A DNA stretch of 41,482 bases, from NCBI GenBank assembly GCA_000320545.1, contig ADNK01003028.1, forward strand, positions 1 through 41,482, given 5' to 3'. Of the stretch, positions 23,305 through 36,015 are shown one piece after another; the first letter of the stretch is position 1, and each line of letters starts with the position of its first letter. Under the pieces are notes generated by a model. The model made no database searches, was not told where the DNA came from, and saw nothing but the letters and a program-made list of their open reading frames with translations. The position numbers were made by a program, and so were the translations under genes. The DNA is from Bigelowiella natans CCMP2755 (Eukaryota > Cercozoa > Chlorarachniophyceae).

Positions 23305-25351
23305 ATTAAGCATATCGTAGACCATCTCCCTTCCGCACTAAAGATTGGCTATTGTCAGTTGAGAAGGGGGATACAGAGGGCTGACGCTGTTCGCAGCCGT
23401 TGATATTTGTATTATCAACAACTGCCAAATCATCATCATCATCATCTTCATCTCCATTCCGTCATTATATCGGAACATCTATCATCACCTTCAAGGAGAT
23501 ATCCTTTGCTAGTTTAATTACGTTCAGAGCAGCGTTTGAGTCAAGGCTTGAAGTGGGCTCATCCTGAGGAGGAGGAGGAGGAGGAGGAATGGAGAGAAGA
23601 ACAATCGAACATGAGAAACGAATCATTATCATTACAACTATGGATATGATACTCAATATCAAACAACTGCCTCCTCCTCCCTCTCATGAGTCGTCGTTTT
23701 CTTCTTTAACACATACTATTGGCCCTTTTTGTTACTCATATTGTATTTTCTTCCCCTCTACTGCTACTACCACCAGTACCATTACTACTACTACTACTAG
23801 CACACTATTTTTTACCAGCACGTAGATATCGGACTCTTCCAGTAGATGTTCAGCAAACACAACCCGCTGCTTCTCACCTCCTGAAAGACCTTGGATGTTG
23901 CAGTACCGATCTACTCCTGCAGCAGTGGTGAGTAAGTAATAGATAAAATAAATAATATATGTATGTGGGAGGGAGATAATCGCTGATATCACACATACAT
24001 ACATACTTACATACACAGATACACAAAAAAATGCATAAATACATGCTACGAACATGCACAACACGCCAGTTTTAAGCTTGGCCAACAAATTAGAAATTGT
24101 ATCGTATAAAAACATTTATAATACCTTCGCCTCCAATGATAGAATCAGCTTTATGAGATAAAGCCAAAGAATGCAACACCTAGTATACAGGGTAGTAGTA
24201 TAGTAGTAGTAAAAGTAGTAGTAGTAGTAGTAGTAGTAGTAGGCAAGAACAGGTAGTAGCTTCTTGTTAGATTGATACTCTATATCATACCATTTACCAT
24301 CTCATGTTAGATTGATACTCTACATCATACCATTTACTATTATTGTCACCACCACGTACCGAGTCAACTTTTTCCCTAATCATCTCCTCAGAATCGTTGA
24401 AGTTGGACTTAAACCTTGCAGAGAAGGTAAGAGCCTCTCTTACCGTGGCAGTGGGCTGGAGGGAAGTGTCTTGATCCTATGCAGCAGCAGCAGCAGCAGA
24501 TGCAGCATCAGGCATCAGCGTATGTTGTGTTGCCATTAATTATCAATGCTTAAACTCAATTTATGCTTATACTATGCTATCCTCTTCCAAAATTGTCATC
24601 ATTTTAACTTTCATCACTAGCATTGTTATCCTCCTCGATGTTCGAACATGAACAATTTTGTCGCCTATTCTCATCACCACTACCGCCACAACAAATCATC
24701 ATCCTTCTCGAATTGGTTGGGTTGGTGAAAGACCATGAAGGATATATTCTTCGCTCGCCATTGAGGGGTCATTTTAGAGCCGTTGATGTAAACAGCACCG
24801 TTAGTCTGCGCAATAAACACAGAGCAGCTAAAGGCATCGCACAACGACTTTTAGTTTATTTGTGCGTACAAAGCAACTAAATAGACCATTTCACAGACAT
24901 TTCACGAACAAATACGAAATAATTACATGTACTTGTGGTCTTAACTCTTCAGAATCAACGTAATTTGGTATAAAGATTTGATTCAGTGATATAAATTGTG
25001 GCTTCTGCTAGTTTCATCAGCTGCACAAACGCCACCTTCGCTTGTAGGCGTCTTCCAGCTATAAACTTCATTAGAGTCGATTTTCCTGCTCCAGAGGGTC
25101 CAAGCAGTCCATAAAGAGCTCCACCCATCACAGAAAAACTGACATCCTTTTTACATTGACACCAAATCTATGAATCACTATGCAAAAACTTGACAAGTTG
25201 TATGATAAACAACTATATAGAATGTATTATTGTAGTCATATTCGTGAAGATGTAAGTGGTAGTGGTGGTGGAATACTACATCAATTAGGGCAGTATCCTT
25301 GCCAGTAGGCGTGGTGGTAGAGACGTTCAGGCTCTTCAGTTGAAGCTTCAT
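17234..25351 (-). CDS. ABCG (White-type) half ATP-binding-cassette transporter, 27 exons
   Basis: Membrane exporter with ABC domain first and transmembrane domain second. Exons: 25351-25280, 25146-25036, 24805-24734, 24476-24360, 24179-24125, 23916-23816, 23563-23489, 23261-23141, 22974-22910, 22758-22600, 22348-22293, 22207-22051, 21706-21654, 21083-21032, 20918-20848, 20641-20627 (or 20694-20680), 20477-20456, 20215-20168, 20009-19919, 19636-19593, 19217-19146, 18919-18874, 18595-18510, 18051-18011, 17781-17717, 17654-17634, 17574-17234. The total of 2,229 nt gives 742 residues, in phase throughout. Walker A is GPSGAGKST (40-48), signature LSGGEKQR (153-160), Walker B/D-loop IYVLDEPTSSLDS, H-loop SIHQP. 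Family marks in the membrane half: ERKSVRRETSMRLYSLSAYF, LNPFAYAMDYL and SRTLAFLAFIY in the last helix. The C-terminus extends about 115 residues past the last helix with an acidic run. Substrate unknown. Several donors (GTTCTC, GTTCTT) are weak. Confidence 0.88.
19595..19682 (-). repeat. 44-bp perfect tandem duplication of an ABCG exon
   Basis: Units 19595-19638 and 19639-19682 are identical. On the coding strand the downstream unit is the 44-nt exon 19636-19593 encoding a membrane helix (GTFWQFTAIIIMFML) before VNESLGLLCAV. Its acceptor (TTTATGCAG) is made by the junction of the two units. Starting at the upstream copy and reading through both would shift frame and hit a stop, so only one copy can be used. 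Confidence 0.8.
20614..20719 (-). repeat. 53-bp perfect tandem duplication carrying a 15-nt micro-exon of the ABCG gene
   Basis: Units 20614-20666 and 20667-20719 are identical. On the coding strand each contains an acceptor (CTTACTAG), the 15-nt exon CTCAACATTTGCTCT and a GTTCTT donor. The exon encodes the STFAL stretch linking IANSTFAL to FESERKSVRRE. It is 15 nt long and has phase 2 at both ends, so including one copy, the other, or both would all keep frame. Confidence 0.75.
21521..21573. repeat. (TA)n microsatellite in an ABCG intron
   Basis: About 50 bp of uninterrupted TA. The same intron holds (CTA)n at 21398-21430 and (CCTA)n at 21479-21503. Confidence 0.95.
21811..21936. repeat. 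43-bp unit repeated three times in an ABCG intron
   Basis: Three near-perfect copies containing ATATTCATACACCACACTAA GCATCGTGGAA, with AATATTC starting at 21819, 21862 and 21905. The repeat lies in the intron between ABCG exons 22207-22051 and 21706-21654. I see no splice-site overlap. Confidence 0.85.
24265..24340. repeat. 41-bp tandem duplication in an ABCG intron
   Basis: TGTTAGATTGATACTCTA followed by T/CATCATACCATTTAC appears twice with a 41-bp period and one mismatch. It lies in the ABCG intron between exons 24476-24360 and 24179-24125. Confidence 0.8.
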
Positions 25352-25974
25352 CGTGCTAGCAATGGGGTGAGACTGGGCGAATGAATTCTGTAGGAACTGT
25401 TTGATTCCCGTGCCTTTATCGTTGACTTACTATTTGATATTCACTCCTAATTTGTTTATTCTTGAGTAAAAATCCATGTCGCACGCCATAGATCTTCTAG
25501 GTATGAAGGCAAATGGCGTTGCAAGGGCCACGCACTCAAAGGGAAAACTGATCATCAAAGTAGCTTTTTGTCTTTTATGTCCTGGCACGAAGATTGATTT
25601 CTCACTGTCAATCTGCTGAAAGCTCTCGTATTCAAATCGACGACAATGGAGATTATTGCGATTGCCATAGTGATGTGCGACGGTCTATCTTTCAGTGCGC
25701 TCTGTTCCACCTCTCCTACTCTGGCTTCTCTCACTGTTCCATTGAGCGTGCTCTCCTGATCTTATCCGAGAATTAACAAACATGTTCCAGTTAAGTAAGA
25801 TCTTTTACTCCTCATCGTGTCGTCATTCAATAACAGCCTGCAATCTTCACTTTTAAGAAAATGATGCTAATCCTGAAGGAACATTGCTCATGTCGTAACC
25901 TTCCAATGGGTCGGTATTTCCTGGTACATCCGCGTTGCAGATGGGTGCTCTTGCTGCCGTAGATCTACTTCCAT
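25280..25974 (-). CDS. Possible 5' exons of the ABCG gene
   Basis: Two upstream minus-strand blocks splice in phase onto the ABCG gene. One starts MEVDLRQQEHPS at 25974 and ends 25900 before GTTACG. The next is 25684-25431, open for 84 codons and ending at a canonical GTAAGT donor (LGVNIK, phase 2). It would join at 25355 (acceptor TGCTAG) to read through the ATG at 25351. This would make the protein about 853 residues. I recognise no domain in the added 111 residues, and the frame overlaps another open frame at 25860-25980, so the downstream ATG at 25351 remains the conservative start. Confidence 0.35.
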
Positions 25975-26318
25975 CAATACAACACGACGTGCTCTAGAGG
26001 TGGCACAAAAGCAAGGCCAAAATTAGAAGAATAAGCTCTTCCACACGTTAAAACATACAAAATTGGCACTATTCTGTTGGTATTATTGGTTTTCTACCAT
26101 TGCGACATGCACATTTGCAAAATTAATCGGGTAGAAATAAGGCGATTTCAGAACTTCCAAGATTTCTTGGATTTCCTAGGATTTCCCGAAAGCAGCAGCA
26201 CCCACACAAGGAGAATGAGGATGTTGTTAACATGGGAGATGAACCTTAACCCTACAACTAATCGCTACACAATAGAATCGTACGTAGTATACCGCCTCGA
26301 AGCCAAGGAATCTCTTCT
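25975..26318. promoter_or_regulatory. Head-to-head spacer between ABCG and DExH helicase genes
   Basis: 344 bp, or about 970 bp if ABCG starts at 25351. It should contain both promoters. A plus-strand frame from 26077 is open but shows no helicase or other motif. It has no microsatellite, which is unusual for this window. Confidence 0.35.
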
Positions 26319-27991
26319 ATGAAGAAAAGAAGAGGCGGAAGCAGACAGTTTGGCGCCTCTAAAGGTGGTTTATACAGCACTAGATGTCCAATCTTTAAAT
26401 TATTCTTTCAACTCCGGAAATTATTAGAGTCGCTTCCGATTCAAAAGTGCCAACGCGAAATTGTGCGTACGATAAGAGAGTTTCCCGTCGTCGTTATTGC
26501 TGGAGCAACAGGAAGTGGGAAATCAACGCAGGTTGTTACAAGTCACAATTCGTAAGTATAGTTCTACATGCGACTCACGTGCGCATAGCCAACTCTGTGT
26601 AACAAAGTGTGTGGCGTGTCAAACTGACAATAATTAGGTACCTCAATTTATTCTTCAAAGTGAAGAGGTTTTCAATATTGTATTCTCACCTTACATTCCC
26701 TATTCTCCAATTATACAATTTACACGTATTCGCATTTTTGCGAAAATGTGATAAACATGCGACTGCGCCATGGATCAGGATGCCAAAATTGTCGTGACAC
26801 AGCCAAGAAGAATATCAGTCCTCTCCTTGGCACATCGTGTGGCAAGTGAACGGTTTGTCGATTGTCTCCATGTTGTAAAATGCCGTCGACGTTGCGCTTT
26901 GTTGGAATGCATAGATAAAAGAAAAGAGAAGTGTCCCGGCATGCGAACACATTGAAAAGACAGCATTTATAGTTCATGCATTTCATCTTCCTATTTCTTC
27001 TCCTTGATACTAACATACAACTGTTTATATTTATGTGCATATCGTGCATCACCTATTTGGCGGTGTTGACTAGTGGTGAGAGGGTCGGAGAAAATGCAAT
27101 AGGTTATCAGATCCGATTAGAACGCCGAATAAGCCCTAGGACGAGGCTTTCCTATGTTACCACCGGCGTGCTACTCAGGTAGTTGCAACCTAGATGGGAT
27201 CGATCACCACCAGATATGTAGAACTGTCACCAATGTTACTTGTTGGAGTATTGCTACATTCTAGAACAATTGCTACGTAATATACCACAACAAATAATGC
27301 ACGCATTGTAAAATGAAGAGGCTGCACAGGGCTGCTTACCTGTTGATGATTATGTTGTTGTCTCAGTGTGAGATATATATAGTATATAATAAACATAAAC
27401 GAACTCATACACGCAGGCAGTTAATGGGCACTGTTCGTGGAGCTTCCCAACATCTTTTTTGCACCTACTCACATATAATTGTGGATGAGGTGTTGCTGTG
27501 GCATTCTTCTTCCCCAATCATCACGATTATTACTCCTAATAAAACTCTGTTTGTGCCGGCGTGATATTGTTGCCGATTAGTCCTACATGTTACTGCAGCT
27601 GCAAAAAAGCTGAATTAAAATCAGAACTACATCATGATGTTAGCGCTGTATTTGACCTAATGCATTACTACATCATCTTGATGTTAATGTTGTATTTCGT
27701 CTGATGCGTTACTGCTTCTTCAGGTTCATGAGAGAGATAGCTCGATCGACATCCTTCTTATCGTGGTTATTTTAGTAGAAGAAGAAGTGTTAACAGTGAA
27801 GAGAAGTTCTATGCGAGCAAGTATTTTTCTATCCTTTATGATTCTTATCGGAACTCATTACAATATGTATCCTAATATGTAACAATCTGATAAATGAAGA
27901 GAAGTGACCTATTTTTATAATTTGCGCACTTCCTACAACAATCAAGGTTAAAAGGCTATTAAAAGTTAACAGGCATTTAAGGGTCGTTGCT

Positions 27992-28033
<42 letters not shown>

Positions 28034-28927
28034 CTTCAAACATCCACAATATACTAAAACGTCCATCAATGGATGAGAAGAAGACTACGACTTGCGTGTA
28101 TTTCTACAAATCAACATATTTCTATTATGCACATTACAAAACACTTTTATAAATGTATTAATAAATAACTTCAATATACTAGCATTTGCAACCATATTCT
28201 AGCATATTTCATAGTATGACCATGGCATGTCATTCCTCCTCTTCCTCCTCTTCCTCTTTAATTTTCATCGAAATATCTCCTCAGGTGATATTGATGTCGG
28301 CAACGCTTGATGCATCATTATTCTCTAAGGTCATGAATGCAAGAGATTGAGGGGACGTGAGGAGGAGGGAGAAATCGAATATCCTGTCAACGTTTATTTC
28401 TAGTCTCTTTCTGCCGAGTAATTGTATTATCTTTGTTCATTAAGATCAACATTAGAGAACTATCATCAAATCACCAGATGAAGCTCCTATTAGATCAACA
28501 ATACTCTCCTTAATTTGATGCTACAAAGGCTTCTTCGTTGAAAGCTTATTCCTTCCTTCCGATTTTTAATATGATTGGCTCAAGCTGTTATTTAACAATG
28601 ATTGTGTGCTACTACCGCAGTATTTTGAAGATGCTCCTGTTCTTCGGGTTGATTTATTGAATACATATATTTAAATGATATGAGGCATCTGTTAATGTGT
28701 GCTTGAGCGTGCGGATTTTCCCCATATATTATGATCTAAAAGACGCATAGAACAAATAGCTGTATCATGTAGTGTGCGTGTTGTTAGGGTCTTTGTTTAT
28801 TGTACCTTCTTTTTACGTCGTCGTTCTCAGCAGTTGTCTGTTTCTGTTATTATTTGTTTGTGATGTTGACATCATAGGTCCCGCAGAGAGCTTATCGAGT
28901 AACGGTACTAGTAGGCATTAAAGCGGC

Positions 28928-28962
<35 letters not shown>

Positions 28963-31319
28963 GTTCAAGTAGAAAGTTGACCAGCAGTTGTTGGTATATT
29001 GTGCTTTCTGTTTATATGACATGTGCGTGTGCGTGTGTGATTGTTTTTAGACACGTTCGCTCCCTCCTTGTAGGTGTTTTACTACAACAAAGGCAATGGT
29101 AGCAGGAACATGTTTGAGCGTAGTACTGCCTGTAACGATGAAGAAGACAAGAAAGAAGATGCTGCTATTATTGCTACGGATAATTTAGATTATAGATGTA
29201 AAATGGAGTCACAAGAAAGTATGAACAAGGTATTATTCGAATCGTAGAAATGTAGCATATTTGGTTCTTTTTTTGAGAATATGCTACCTTCAAGATCTAT
29301 TCATAGAATGCATGTATAGTTGTGTGTGAGTGTGCGTGTGTGTGTGTGTGTGTGTGTTCCCTATAATTTATACTCGAAATGCATCCACCAGCGCAGCAGC
29401 AGAGTGCTGTGATAATCACACTGCTACTACTACTACTACTACTACTACTACTCCTCCAAACATAATCATTAACATTACCAGCAGCAGGAACAACGACAAC
29501 AACAATCACTACTAGAGTATCCCAACCGTCGCAGAAGCAAGTCATCGTGCGGGATTATATCTTTCAAAGTCCGAAAGAAAAAAAAGAACAAGGAGACAAT
29601 CACGACAACACCTCTTCCCTCCTCCTCTTCCTCCTCCTGGTCCATTCCTTTTGTGCTAAATAAAGACAAAGAAGAGAGGATGGTGGAAAGTGGGAGCATC
29701 TTCTCTACAGAGACTACTATTACTACTACTACTGCTACTACTAATGTGAAAAAGACTGGAGAAGACGATGATGATCGATGGGGGGGATGTTGGGGAGAAG
29801 AGATAATTAACCATAATATATCACGTGATGCGGACGGTGCGGAGAACGATAATGCTATCTCAGGATGGTGGGGAAAACATGACGAAGGAGGTAAAAACGA
29901 TAATCATCATCCTCATCATCCTGGGTTGATGTCGTCGTCATCGTCTTCGCCTTTAATCCCAACAGAAGCAAGCGAAGTAAAGAGGAAGAAGAGGGAAACG
30001 AAGAAGAAGGAGGAGGATGAGGAAGAAGAGGACCCTTGGAGTATCTTTGGCAGTAGTTGTTTCGAGTGGGGTGGGCAAGATAGGAGCAACGAAGAGCATT
30101 GCAGCAAGAATCAATCTATGAATAAATTGGAAGTTGGTGATAGTAGTGAATTTATTTCCCCTGCAGTAGATCCTGATCTGGTTGCTCAGGTATCATCATA
30201 ATCACAACAATTAAATAGAAGCACCAATACCACCATCATAAATGTGATGATGATTATGATGATGATGATAGCAATGGTGATGAGTAGCATGCATATGTAT
30301 TTGTGTGTCACAGACGATCTGGCATATTCATTCCACTACCCGTAGTGATGATGGGGGGGGTGGAGCTATTCTCGTGTTCGTGGGAGGATGGAACGACATT
30401 GTAGCAGTCAAGGCAAAGCTTAGATATGACTACATGCTCTCTTCTTCCTCCTCCTCCACCTCCAACTTGTGGAGGAACAATCGTTGCACTACTACCACTA
30501 CTACAAGGTGATAAGATAGAAGACGATAACGGCACTCAATCGTCTTGCAATTACATGTGGTAGTGGCAATATGCAACAAAACAGTGGAATGACTTAAAAG
30601 TACTTGTAGTAGTAATAATAATGATGATGATGATATAGTAATATCCCTCTAGTCTCTGTATCGAGTATTGATGGCACTAATACTTCGATATCTTCTTCTT
30701 CTGAATCTTCTTCTTCTTCTGAATCTTCTTCTTCTGAATCTTCTTCTTTGTATTGATAATATGTCTACGAATTCTCCTCACCTATACATGGCCGATGATA
30801 TATTTCTGGCTTCTTGCTAAAAGTAGTCATCATCATCATCGCAACGATGATAGTGAAGAGAAAAATGCACTGTACGTCGTTGGACTTCATGGAGCATTGA
30901 GTGTTTCGGAACAACAAGCTGCATTTCTCCCTCCTCCCTCGGTGTTATGATTATTATAATTATTATTATTATTCTCAACTGATAGTTTTGATATAGACAG
31001 GAAGATGTCGATTAAAAACAAACAAAAAGGAGAACAAAACAGAGACAGTATATGGTGTTGATAAGAGCAATAAATACACGATGATGGATTGTTACATATA
31101 TTTCTCCTCCTTTTTGAGGGTCTTTCTACGATGATGATCCATAGCACTTCCATATCATGACAATATTCTAATGATAATCATGAGGGTTTCACACTTATCA
31201 TCACCATCATTTTTATGTTGTAATAGGGGTATGGTTACTCGCGGAAGGTTGTGATCGCCACTGCCATTGCAGAGACATCTCTCACAATGCCGGATATTCA
31301 GTATGTGATTGACACAGGT

Positions 31320-31363
<44 letters not shown>

Positions 31364-32646
31364 TTGTTCCTATCTTCCTTCCGCAGCATATAACCTATTA
31401 TGTATCTTTTGTTCCCAATAAGACCTTGGCATGAAATGATATATGCATCATGATGTCTTTTGAAGGTATTCGCAAGCAAAAGCGATACTATCATGCAAAT
31501 GGTGGACACTCCTCCTCAAGTTTAGACCCTGGTTTGTATACATACAATATGATGTAGTATATAACGATGCATTATCTTCGTCATCATCAGGCTCACCACT
31601 ACCACCACCACACCTCCACTTCAGATACTCGAAATTACTCTTCTTAGCCATAGTAATCATCTATTGCAAATACTCCTTCTCTCCACAGTAGTACGCCTAA
31701 ATCAATCAATAGATGATCCGTTTGCTGCTAAGAGGACCCAGGAAGTAAACACACACTTCATCCATCTCCTCTCCCACCGCCATTCTTATTTTAGTGTGGA
31801 TTTCCCGTGCTGGAGCAGAGCAGAGAAAGGGGAGGGCGGGACGAGTTGGGCCTGGCTATTGCTACCGGTGAAAGAAAGAGGGAGGGAAGGAAGGAAGGAA
31901 GGAAGGAAGGGATGATGATGATGATGATAATGATGATGATGATGGTGATGATGATGGTGCAACATAAATATCATAAATATACTTTAACGATTAGAAACCC
32001 TCCTACATTTTTCTTTATGCTGTTCATCCTCTCGTCATATCGTTTCTACTGAAGATGATGGCATCAATTCTTCTACTTCTTCCATCTAAGGCTTTACTCC
32101 AAAAAGTTTTTCGAGGAACAAATGCAAATGTTTTGCAAGGTTGGAAAGAATAAAGCATGAATTATATTTGACCACCCTTCCATCACCAAACGCAATTATG
32201 AAGAAAAGAGGGAGGAAGAAGGAGATGATGAAAAAGCAGGGCCTAGAGTAATAGTAGCGAAATAGCGTTGAGAACGGAAGAGGACGATAGGTTTGGATGA
32301 TAGTATGTGATTCTAGTAAGAGTAGTCAGAATTTTAGCGTCATCATCATCATCATCATCATCATCTTCATCATCATCATCATCATCATTAATTTGATATT
32401 AGCCCGAGATTCTCCGTACCCCTTTAGCGGAAGTGGGACTTCAAATTAAGGCGCTATTTCCCCATGATCGTATTGAGGTATGTTGTAGTATGCATTTGCT
32501 GTTGCTCATCATTACTACCTCCTTGCATCAGGAGATAGTTGTCAACAAGTACTAGGCATGCATTATGATTTTGGAGTTGGAGCATCATTTAAATGATTAT
32601 ACAACAGTCCGCCAATGGTGAAGATGATGATGATGATGATGGTGGT

Positions 32647-32679
<33 letters not shown>

Positions 32680-33592
32680 GTAGTGGTGTGCCACATGAAA
32701 TATGAACAACAGGACATTTTGAGTCAACTGTTACAACCACCTCCTGCTGCAGAGATTAAGGTCATAATGCTGCTACTGCTGCTTCTTCGTAGGCAGCAAC
32801 AACTGCAATCATGCATGATACTAGATAATATGATGATCTCCGTCCCTGTATTCTTATAAATTATGTTTATTGTGTAGATATCTTACATAAAATTCATTTC
32901 AGTAACATGGCAGTTAGCTCCATTATCATTATCAATCATCGTCATCACCGCCATAAACAATATTATTATTATTGTCCGTTTGAAGGCAGCCATTTCATTC
33001 CTGAGATCTTCAAAAATCATAGATGTAGAGGTAGGTAGGTAGGTAGGTAGTGTGCTGCAAGTAAGTGCGCCGTATTTATAGCACCAAAGAATAGATGAGG
33101 AGAAGGAAGAGGAGGAGGAGGAGGAGGAGGAGGAGGAGGAGGAGAGAAGATATAAAGGGGACTGCAGCAAAATGATGCTATGATGGAAATGCAAAGTAAT
33201 CATGGTAGCAGAGGAGGTTGATGATATATTCATATTAATATCCCCTGCTGGTGGCTGCTCAGGAGAATCTGACTGTTTTGGGATCATCACTGGCTCAGTT
33301 ACCGGTGAACAAGCACTTTCTTTTTAAATTATTTTTGCTGTATCAAGGCAAACAGCAGTATTTTGATAGTAGTTGCCATCATTATCATCATTAGTGTTTG
33401 TCTGACCTGATGTTCCTTCGTAGGTCTCAATACGTGCGGGGCAATTGCTATTGTAATAACCTACTCCTCCCCTTTTGATCTTAAATCTCATGATATCTGC
33501 TTTTCGTTACTACTATGTACAATCCACTAATCATCCCCTAGCTGCTGCTTTACACTGCACACACGCACGCACACACACACACACACACACAC

Positions 33593-33629
<37 letters not shown>

Positions 33630-34065
33630 GATTGAATCATAATGAAAGAACGACTTGGAGTAAGTAATCATCACCTTGCAATAATTGTTAGACATAGTTA
33701 CCTTTTCCCTCTCCCCCCCTTGGCTGCAGATATGGAGCAGCATTCCAATGTCTCTCGCCGATGCTGACCCTTGCTGCCTCTACGGTAAGTACTACATTTG
33801 ATAATGGATGATGTTACATGCCGCTGTTGAAGAAGCTCATATGGACAGCACCCACCATGATGATGATGATGATGATGATGATGATGTTGATGTTGATGTT
33901 AATGATGCTCTGACTTCATGGAAATATTTGAGCTGAGAGGAGGTTTCATTCCCCACCTTCTTCAGTGTACCCGAGATGTATGGACTATGCTGTCTGATAA
34001 GGAAGAGAAGCGGAAAGTATCATACTTGAAATAAGAGCGGCTAAATTAAACACTAATTACACAGA

Positions 34066-34100
<35 letters not shown>

Positions 34101-34115
34101 GTCATTAGGCACACA

Positions 34116-34173
<58 letters not shown>

Positions 34174-34507
34174 TTAATATAGCTGGATTCTGACTTATGA
34201 TCGCTTTTATCATCATCACTACTATCACGACGAAGGAGTATTTTCATACGATGATATATGTAACTAAAGGCATGGGAAGCGCGAAGAGCTATATTTCCTT
34301 CTGTAATTTATACATAAGCACACAATAATACACCGCTTTCTTCGCTCTCTTGACACATAGCAATTTTAGTACTGCTGCAACTAGAAAGTAGGTAGTGTTA
34401 GTAGTAATAGCGGCTCAGCTCCTTGCTAGGTACAATGTGTAGCTACGGGGTTAATCGTCTTCAAAACACTATATTATTCGAAGACATGTTATCAGTGGAG
34501 TAGTATA

Positions 34508-34557
<50 letters not shown>

Positions 34558-35976
34558 TGCATGTACTGCCCCGATATGATAACATACACCAGGGTCGTAG
34601 CGATCACTTGACGCTCATTAAGGCCTTTCACACATGGAGAGGTACAAGTAGTTGGCGGTGCTACTAGTGCTAGTACTAGTGGCAGTAGTAATAACTAGAT
34701 TATTGCATAATCAATCAATTAACCAAGCATATTCTAGACAACAGCAGCAGCACAATAAATGACAAAACATGACAAAATATGTGATAGACATTCTATCTGG
34801 AATACCTACTGGATCATTACTGCAGCAACGAGGATTCGAAGAAGAAGAAGAAGAAGAAGTAGAAGGAGGCCTACTACGACGCACCTGGTAGCAGAAGTAG
34901 TAATTGTTGTTGTAGTAGTATCTGTTGTTATAAATCCTGTATATTATTATTCTATGGTCATTTATCTACTGCACATTCATTATGCAAATCATATTATTAT
35001 GCTGTGTTATAATGACCAGCAAAGAACGAGCGAAAGCATACATCAATGATGGTATATATGCGTCGGAGAGGGCCTTCAAATCCATCAAAGCAATCCGGTA
35101 TTGATAATATTTTGAACTACTATTACTACTACTACAACTACTACTACTACTACTATTTATAACTACAGTATATATTGTTGTTGTTGCATGCACGGCCGAA
35201 CAATAATAAAGTAGCTACAGAAAGGCAGCAGTGTAGCTGAGACGACTTTTTCCTACAAATGGGAACACGCATTTTATCACTTATGATGAAAAATACTTAT
35301 GTTTCACATCATAATACACAAAGACGCCAGCTTCTACGCTGTTTGGTAAGGCTCGGTGTGGTGTCATCACGACGTAGCCCCAACAAATCTGGTAGTAGCA
35401 GCAGCAGTAGTAGTAGTAGTAGTAGTAGTATTAGTGGTAGTCGTAGTAGCAGTGGCAAGTACAAGCATCATCAGAGTACATACATATACACATACACACG
35501 TACACACACATACACAGAGTAAGTACGTAAATACATGTTCAATCATAGATACATATGATATATACCAATACGTCGTTTTACCTCCTCCTCCTCCTCCTCC
35601 TCTTTTAGGTGGCTGCGGCAATAGCAGTAGCACCGGAAAAGGAGGGGGTGGTACTAGTAGTAGTAGTAGTTCCTTTGGTTTCTATCGCTATGAGCAGCAG
35701 GATGATGATGGTCCAAGCTATGCGAACACCAACTCGGGGAAACTCTTCATGATACGCGGGGTTGGATATCAATATTTCTTGGCAATTATCTGCTACTATA
35801 TCATCACTATCGAATACAATATTTGTGTCTTCTATTTACCAGGTGTTGACCGCAGCTTTGTACCCCAGCCTTGCTTACAATGTGGTGGAAGAAAGTAAAA
35901 TCAACTAGCATGTAAAAATGTCTCTTATTCCCCTCCCCCCACTTCCCCTCTCTATCTATCTTTATGTTTACATGTG

Positions 35977-36015
<39 letters not shown>

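Noticed and set aside
34750-35049. Plus-strand frame with a Leu/Val-rich stretch
   Set aside because: Mostly intron with microsatellite; only 35025-35097 is exon, in another frame.
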